Origin: Gammaproteobacteria bacterium
GTDB taxonomy: Bacteria > Pseudomonadota > Gammaproteobacteria > Xanthomonadales > SZUA-36
DNA: 39,481 nucleotides
Reading direction: 5' to 3'
Assembly (NCBI GenBank): GCA_024279945.1
Contig: JAJRRA010000030.1
Location: 1-39,481, forward strand
Made by a program: the position numbers and the translations under genes. How positions within the stretch are numbered: position 1 is the first letter of the stretch; each line of letters opens with the position of its first letter. Shown here piece by piece: positions 35,007 to 39,481 of the stretch. Under the pieces are notes generated by a model that searched no databases, was not told the origin of the DNA, and was given only the letters and a program-made list of their open reading frames with translations.

Positions 35007-35326
35007 TTGGGTATAGACTGATGTGGATGATGGTGATGTTTGATTTGCCTGTGAAAACATCGGAAGAAAGAAAGCTCGCTACCGGATTTCGCAACCATCT
35101 TTTGAATCTTGGATTTGAAATGTCCCAGTTTTCGGTGTACTTCAGGTTCGTTGGGGAACGCGAACACTGTAAGCCTATGATAAGGAAAATTCGCTATGCC
35201 GCGCCTGATAATGGAAAGGTCAGTATTTTGTTGTTCACCGACAAGCAGTTTGGGGATATCATTAGTATTCAGAATAGAACTGTAATGAAGGTTCAAAAAA
35301 TTCCTGAACAACTAGCCATTTTTTAA
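34994..35326 (+). CDS. cas2: CRISPR-associated protein Cas2
   Basis: 110 residues from the ATG at 34994, which lies inside the last codons of cas1 (13-base overlap). The frame is open further into cas1 but that part is not family-like. A later ATG at 35021 gives MWMMVMFDLPV and is an alternative. The VMFDLPV beta strand, SQFSVYFRFV and the ferredoxin-like length fit type II Cas2, which bridges two Cas1 dimers in the integration complex. It is the last gene of the operon and is followed by a hairpin at 35363-35389. Confidence 0.93.
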   Translation: MQALIGYRLMWMMVMFDLPVKTSEERKLATGFRNHLLNLGFEMSQFSVYFRFVGEREHCKPMIRKIRYAAPDNGKVSILLFTDKQFGDIISIQNRTVMKVQKIPEQLAIF

Positions 35327-35362
35327 TAGCAAACCGCATTAAAATGAATCATGTTAAAAGAC

Positions 35363-35389
35363 AAAAACCCCGAAAAAACAGGGGCTTTT
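35363..35389. terminator. Bidirectional terminator between cas2 and the CRISPR array
   Basis: AAAACCCC (35364-35371) and GGGG-C-TTTT (35381-35389) form a hairpin with a 9-base loop. There is a T-run after it on the plus strand (CTTTTG) and a longer one on the minus strand (GGGGTTTTT). It could end the cas mRNA from the left and the array transcript from the right, as expected for convergent units. Confidence 0.6.
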
Positions 35390-35398
35390 GTGTGACCG

Positions 35399-38004
35399 AT
35401 TCTAGCAAATAGAAAATCGGGGCCCAACCGCAACCCAACCACCTTTATCCACACCAACATCCGATTCTAGCAAATAGAAAATCGGGGCCCAACCGCAACT
35501 ATTGTTGGTCTGAGCAGCTCCAATGACCATTCTAGCAAATAGAAAATCGGGGCCCAACCGCAACCTACGATGCAACCAACAGCCTGCTCAAATCATTCTA
35601 GCAAATAGAAAATCGGGGCCCAACCGCAACACGTTGTTGATGTACATGTAATCGCGGGTTATTCTAGCAAATAGAAAATCGGGGCCCAACCGCAACGAGG
35701 TGAATATCGGGCTTGATCCGCGTACTATTCTAGCAAATAGAAAATCGGGGCCCAACCGCAACGATGCAGCGGGCGGGGTTGATGAAATACAATTCTAGCA
35801 AATAGAAAATCGGGGCCCAACCGCAACAAGCGTCAACACATTACGGTTATCTTCGCGATTCTAGCAAATAGAAAATCGGGGCCCAACCGCAACAATCGGC
35901 TCGTATTCTTCATCGTCGGGCTTATTCTAGCAAATAGAAAATCGGGGCCCAACCGCAACGCTCGGGTCTACAACGGCAATCTGGTCCTATTCTAGCAAAT
36001 AGAAAATCGGGGCCCAACCGCAACAGTTGGTTATCTCTATCTATGGGTACTATTATTCTAGCAAATAGAAAATCGGGGCCCAACCGCAACCCAGGACGCA
36101 CTACAGACGTAAACCTGAGATTCTAGCAAATAGAAAATCGGGGCCCAACCGCAACGATCCTGGGGCTGCATCCTGGGGGCCGGAAATTCTAGCAAATAGA
36201 AAATCGGGGCCCAACCGCAACGCGGTCGATAGCTTCAACGACTCTGTGTGCATTCTAGCAAATAGAAAATCGGGGCCCAACCGCAACCTGGATGAAGTGT
36301 TGCGTACCATTCGCCAGATTCTAGCAAATAGAAAATCGGGGCCCAACCGCAACCAGTCGCGTGCCGCATTGATCGCTTGTGCAATTCTAGCAAATAGAAA
36401 ATCGGGGCCCAACCGCAACTAGCACGTACGTATCGCTTCCACCAATTCTATTCTAGCAAATAGAAAATCGGGGCCCAACCGCAACACAACTCAGGCAACG
36501 GCATGGGGTATCCAGATTCTAGCAAATAGAAAATCGGGGCCCAACCGCAACATGCCCCAGCGCTAACGACCGGAGTGGAATATTCTAGCAAATAGAAAAT
36601 CGGGGCCCAACCGCAACATTGTGATAACAATACTGGTAGTCTGGTTTATTCTAGCAAATAGAAAATCGGGGCCCAACCGCAACATATCAGGCGTGCCATT
36701 GTCCAGCGTGACCGATTCTAGCAAATAGAAAATCGGGGCCCAACCGCAACCTGTTGGGTGCTGACTGTTTCCAGTGCGGTATTCTAGCAAATAGAAAATC
36801 GGGGCCCAACCGCAACTGATGAATTCACAAACTGTGGCGAAATCGAAATTCTAGCAAATAGAAAATCGGGGCCCAACCGCAACCCACAGCTTGTAGGTGT
36901 CTTTAATCGGCTTATTCTAGCAAATAGAAAATCGGGGCCCAACCGCAACACCGTCGTGCAGAGCATGCGCCGCAAAGTTATTCTAGCAAATAGAAAATCG
37001 GGGCCCAACCGCAACGCGTCTACCCACATCCAACGTGTCAGAGTAATTCTAGCAAATAGAAAATCGGGGCCCAACCGCAACTCGCTGTGGGATCGCGAGC
37101 CGTACTCTGATATTCTAGCAAATAGAAAATCGGGGCCCAACCGCAACGAGACGCCTTCAATTGACTTAACGCCTTTCATTCTAGCAAATAGAAAATCGGG
37201 GCCCAACCGCAACCGTTGTACTGCTTTTGTTCGTCCCGTCGGGATTCTAGCAAATAGAAAATCGGGGCCCAACCGCAACATGCGCTTGGTGATATGCCTC
37301 CATCGCGGTATTCTAGCAAATAGAAAATCGGGGCCCAACCGCAACGCATCCACCCACATCCAACGTGTCAGAGTAATTCTAGCAAATAGAAAATCGGGGC
37401 CCAACCGCAACTATAAAGGTTTTATCCGGCAATGTCGGTATATTCTAGCAAATAGAAAATCGGGGCCCAACCGCAACTCCACCGTAGGCTTCCAGCCGGC
37501 AAGCGAGATTCTAGCAAATAGAAAATCGGGGCCCAACCGCAACACTCGACAAGATGCCAATGTCACCGAAAGAATTCTAGCAAATAGAAAATCGGGGCCC
37601 AACCGCAACCCTATGCGCTCAATGCTCACAGCACCTTCCATTCTAGCAAATAGAAAATCGGGGCCCAACCGCAACAATTGCACTTTTGCCCCATCTTTGT
37701 ACACAATTCTAGCAAATAGAAAATCGGGGCCCAACCGCAACATCATCGCAGAAATTGAACGACTTGACCGGATTCTAGCAAATAGAAAATCGGGGCCCAA
37801 CCGCAACCACAGGGCAGGAGTTCAGCGGGGCGGTGACATTCTAGCAAATAGAAAATCGGGGCCCAACCGCAACTACTCTGTTCCGATGAAACCCGTCAAT
37901 AAATTCTAGCAAATAGAAAATCGGGGCCCAACCGCAACCAGAGATTGATAACTGACCCCGTAAGCAGCATTCTAGCAAATAGAAAATCGGGGCCCAACCG
38001 CAAC
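35399..38004 (-). CRISPR. Type II-C CRISPR array, 40 repeats of 36 bp, 39 spacers
   Basis: Repeats start at 35399, 35464, 35529, 35595 and so on to 37969. I found 40 copies and saw no base differences among them, including both end copies. Plus-strand repeats begin ATTCTAGCAAATAGAAAATC and end GGGGCCCAACCGCAAC. Spacers are mostly 30 bp; six are 29 (after repeats 1, 2, 6, 9, 11 and 38) and two are 31 (after 20 and 22). The crRNA sense is the minus strand. This follows from the anti-repeat, from the likeness of the reverse complement (GTTG...TGCTAGAAT) to Neisseria II-C repeats, and from the repeat-internal promoter. Spacers 25 (37016-37045) and 30 (37346-37375) are nearly identical. The lack of repeat decay suggests a maintained array. 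Confidence 0.99.
37969..37998 (-). promoter_or_regulatory. Promoter embedded in each repeat (example: last repeat)
   Basis: In crRNA sense each repeat reads TTGGGC, 17 bases, TAGAAT, with TGC just before the -10 box (an extended -10, TGCTAGAAT). The example given is repeat 40, and the other 39 carry the same sequence. The start site would lie about 7 bases into the next spacer. In Neisseria meningitidis the equivalent TGCTACAAT is known to drive separate short crRNAs; function here is inferred from the match. Confidence 0.65.
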
Positions 38005-38008
38005 TACT

Positions 38009-38038
38009 TTTATAATGGAATGCACAATCTATTCCCAA
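38009..38038 (-). promoter_or_regulatory. Possible leader promoter at the right end of the array
   Basis: On the minus strand TTGGGA (38033-38038), 18 bases, then TATAAA (38009-38014) leads into repeat 40. The -35 box overlaps the last codons of the small RHH-like gene. There is no long AT-rich leader beyond it. Confidence 0.4.
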
Positions 38039-38253
38039 TCGCGGTTTTGCCGAATCCACTCTTCCGCTGAACCTGGCAAAGGGTTCATGGTTTTTGTAAT
38101 TATTTCAATCTTTTTAAACGCAAGCTTTCGTTTTTGTATCAATGACCAATCATGCAGAAGAACATTCACTAGCCTGCTGCGCTCTCCTTTGGGTATCGAT
38201 TGAAATATCTCCCAATTATCGTCCTCAATCAGAATATTAACTCGATGGCTCAT
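38029..38253 (-). CDS. Small ribbon-helix-helix-like protein, antitoxin-type
   Basis: 74 residues. The pattern MSHRVNILIEDDNWEIFQSIPKGERSRLVNVLLHDW (in parts: a short beta strand RVNILI, then a helix ending in PKGERSRLVN, then LLHDW) resembles small RHH DNA-binding proteins found as antitoxins. No toxin gene is adjacent: downstream is the CRISPR array (25 bases away), upstream the HNH gene (10 bases). It may be an orphan antitoxin or a regulator. It reads directly into the array in crRNA sense. Function is inferred from the motif only. Confidence 0.55.
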   Translation of the reverse strand: MSHRVNILIEDDNWEIFQSIPKGERSRLVNVLLHDWSLIQKRKLAFKKIEIITKTMNPLPGSAEEWIRQNRDWE

Positions 38254-38262
38254 ATCTGAAGT

Positions 38263-39276
38263 TTACTCCCCATACAACAGCCCCCCAACCGCCATTTGAT
38301 CATCCATTTTCTCACCACACCACTTCGTTATTGTCGTCTCAGGTGTGATCTGGATACCCGATTCGGCATGGGCCGCAAACAATGCAAGCGCATTCCCGCA
38401 GGAACGCTTTTCTCCGCTTTCGGGCAGAACCTGGCCATTCGCTTTGATAAACAAAAGCTGACCGGCAGCACTTCTTTTAACGCGGAAACCGCCCTCGTGC
38501 ACCAGTCTGTGATGGTGACGGCAAAGTAAGGCCAGATTATCCATCGAAGTCTCACCACCATCGGCCCAGTGCGTGATGTGGTGGGCATCGACAAATCGTG
38601 TACAGGTGCAACCGGGGAAGCGGCAGCCGCCATCGCGGCGTTTCAGGGCCCGGCGGATGGCCGGTGGGATACTGCGGGTCTTGCGCCCCACACTGAGTGG
38701 CTCTCCATCACCGCGCTCCAGCCAATGGACCACACCTGCGTCACAGGACAGGCGCCGGGCCGTTTCTGCGGGAACGTGCCCGCATTCCTCAATTTCCGCT
38801 TCCGCGCCGGTGCCGTCGGCTTTGAGCGTGTCCATATCAGTATGCACGTGGACCAGGTAACGGTCGCCGCCGTTGCTGTCTTTGGTAGAGTTTGCCAGAT
38901 AGCTTTCCGCTATTCGCACCAGCGCATCCGCCCGGCGCGAAGCGATCCCCCTGGGTTTGGGGTTTTTTTCATCGGCAGGCGTTTCAGCGGGAACGTCTTT
39001 TTGCTGCTCGAAGTCTTCATCCATGATTGCATCCAGCACCTTCTTTACCACTGCGCCTTGCTCAGCGGTTAATTGGCCATGCAGTACAAACTGGCCACCA
39101 TCAACCGAGTAAAGCATCAGTTCGCGCATCTCATGCCGATTGTTCTCCTGCGCCAGCGCCTCGTTGCGCTTGACCAGTCGGTAGTTCCGCACCAGGCGCT
39201 CAACATGCTCAGCGGTGCCGTGATCGGCGATCCTCATCAGGTAGTCTTCGTTTTCCGGAGTCGCTACCCGGGTCAT
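38263..39276 (-). CDS. HNH endonuclease with DUF222, N-terminally truncated
   Basis: 337 residues from the ATG at 39276. The C-terminal HNH domain is intact: CRFPGCTCTRFVDAHHITHWADGG, then NLALLCRHHHRLVHEGGF. The N-terminal part belongs to DUF222 (13E12-type) proteins, a family often found in several copies per genome. The conserved sequence continues in frame upstream of the ATG (KKISDAFRTGRLSYSKARA) to about 39342. There it stops and is replaced by repeats that look like an insertion-sequence end, and the frame meets a stop at 39355-39357. The original N-terminal ~100 or more residues are therefore lost. Whether the remainder is translated is uncertain. It shares strand and close spacing with the RHH-like gene. 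Confidence 0.85.
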   Translation of the reverse strand: MTRVATPENEDYLMRIADHGTAEHVERLVRNYRLVKRNEALAQENNRHEMRELMLYSVDGGQFVLHGQLTAEQGAVVKKVLDAIMDEDFEQQKDVPAETPADEKNPKPRGIASRRADALVRIAESYLANSTKDSNGGDRYLVHVHTDMDTLKADGTGAEAEIEECGHVPAETARRLSCDAGVVHWLERGDGEPLSVGRKTRSIPPAIRRALKRRDGGCRFPGCTCTRFVDAHHITHWADGGETSMDNLALLCRHHHRLVHEGGFRVKRSAAGQLLFIKANGQVLPESGEKRSCGNALALFAAHAESGIQITPETTITKWCGEKMDDQMAVGGLLYGE

Positions 39277-39341
39277 GGCCCGTGCCTTGGAATAACTCAG
39301 CCGTCCGGTGCGGAAGGCGTCGCTGATTTTTTTCAGATCTT

Positions 39342-39481
39342 TGAGTATTCCGGTTCAAGGTTGCCACCGATTCCGGTGGAAGGTTGCCACCCATTCCGTT
39401 TAAAGATTGCCACCCATTCCGGTGAAGGTTGCCACCCCTTTTAGGTGCATATCTGATAACGATAACTGACGCGGGATAACC
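39342..39481. mobile_element. Probable end of an IS21-type insertion sequence, cut by window edge
   Basis: The HNH gene similarity ends at about 39342, where TGAGTATTCCGG begins (a TG end, as in IS21-type elements). It is followed by four tandem copies of a ~23-bp unit centred on TTGCCACC. Repeated transposase-binding sites of this kind inside the ends are a feature of the IS21 family. The transposase genes would lie beyond the window, so the family call rests on the repeats and on recall of similar ends. Confidence 0.5.
39347..39441. repeat. Four tandem ~23-bp repeats with TTGCCACC core
   Basis: TTGCCACC starts at 39361, 39384, 39407 and 39429 (periods 23, 23, 22). Each is preceded by AAGG or AAGA and the first three are followed by GATTCCG or CATTCCG. 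Small base differences between copies show they are not a recent exact duplication. Confidence 0.8.

Noticed and set aside
37148-37639. Spacers 27 and 34 as diverged copies of one target (similar peptides when read on the minus strand)
   Set aside because: Only about 16 of 30 bases match, which is within chance for the best of many spacer pairs.
36101-37909. Long open frames through the array on both strands (repeated ILANRKSGPNRN or LRLGPDFLFAR)
   Set aside because: Artefact of a 66-bp period divisible by three in a repeat lacking stops; no start signals and the frames follow the repeats exactly.

Overview
The window reads as part of a gammaproteobacterial chromosome. The supporting genes are a bacterial glycogen set, a GcvA-like LysR regulator beside gabD/gabT, a YceH-family protein, RecQ, and a two-domain polyphosphate:AMP phosphotransferase. 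The species cannot be named from sequence alone. Genes are densely packed, with several ATGA-type overlaps and convergent pairs separated by only a few bases. The core genes are GC-rich. The CRISPR-Cas locus from about 30.7 to 38.0 kb is visibly AT-richer, apart from the GC block in its repeats, which suggests acquisition by transfer.

Layout. 1-124: C-terminal end of an IS630-type transposase. 162-2894 (-): pyruvate phosphate dikinase. 3124-11155: alpha/beta hydrolase, glgA (+), a repeat-rich junction, then GH57 and glgC (-), and glgB (+). 11164-17616 (-): a tight operon of glgP, a HAD-UbiA fusion, a GtrA-like protein and a GT-C type glycosyltransferase. 17686-19485 (+): recQ. 19503-23267: a LysR regulator divergent from gabD-gabT. 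23273-25125: YceH family protein and a class I aminotransferase. 25122-29392: polyphosphate:AMP phosphotransferase (-), then a 2-phosphoglycerate kinase-like gene followed by an archaeal-type phosphoglycerate mutase (+). 29393-30418 (-): a cysteine synthase family gene with a long structured 5' leader.

30.7-38.0 kb holds a complete type II-C CRISPR-Cas system: tracrRNA (-), cas9, cas1 and cas2 (+), then an array of 40 identical 36-bp repeats with 39 spacers. The tracrRNA is read from the sequence: a 17-nt perfect anti-repeat, extended by wobble pairs, followed by a strong terminator hairpin with a UACG loop. The array is predicted to be transcribed on the minus strand, towards the cas genes. 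Each repeat ends, in crRNA sense, in an extended -10 element (TGCTAGAAT) 17 bp from a TTGGGC box. This is the arrangement known from Neisseria and Campylobacter II-C systems, where each repeat starts its own crRNA. Two spacers four units apart differ at only two positions, and both differences are synonymous in one frame on each strand.

Right of the array are a small ribbon-helix-helix-like gene reading into the array and a DUF222/HNH gene. The HNH gene has lost its N-terminus to what looks like the end of an IS21-type insertion sequence, which runs off the window.

How the genes fit together: the glycogen genes cover ADP-glucose synthesis (glgC), chain elongation (glgA), branching (glgB), phosphorolysis (glgP) and a GH57 amylase or glucanotransferase. 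PPDK, phosphoglycerate mutase and the 2-phosphoglycerate kinase-like protein act at the PEP/phosphoglycerate level, and the polyphosphate enzyme adds a second storage polymer. The HAD-UbiA/GtrA/GT-C trio looks like a polyprenyl-phosphate sugar pathway embedded in the glycogen operon. The CRISPR locus is a self-contained defence island between the metabolic genes and mobile-element debris.
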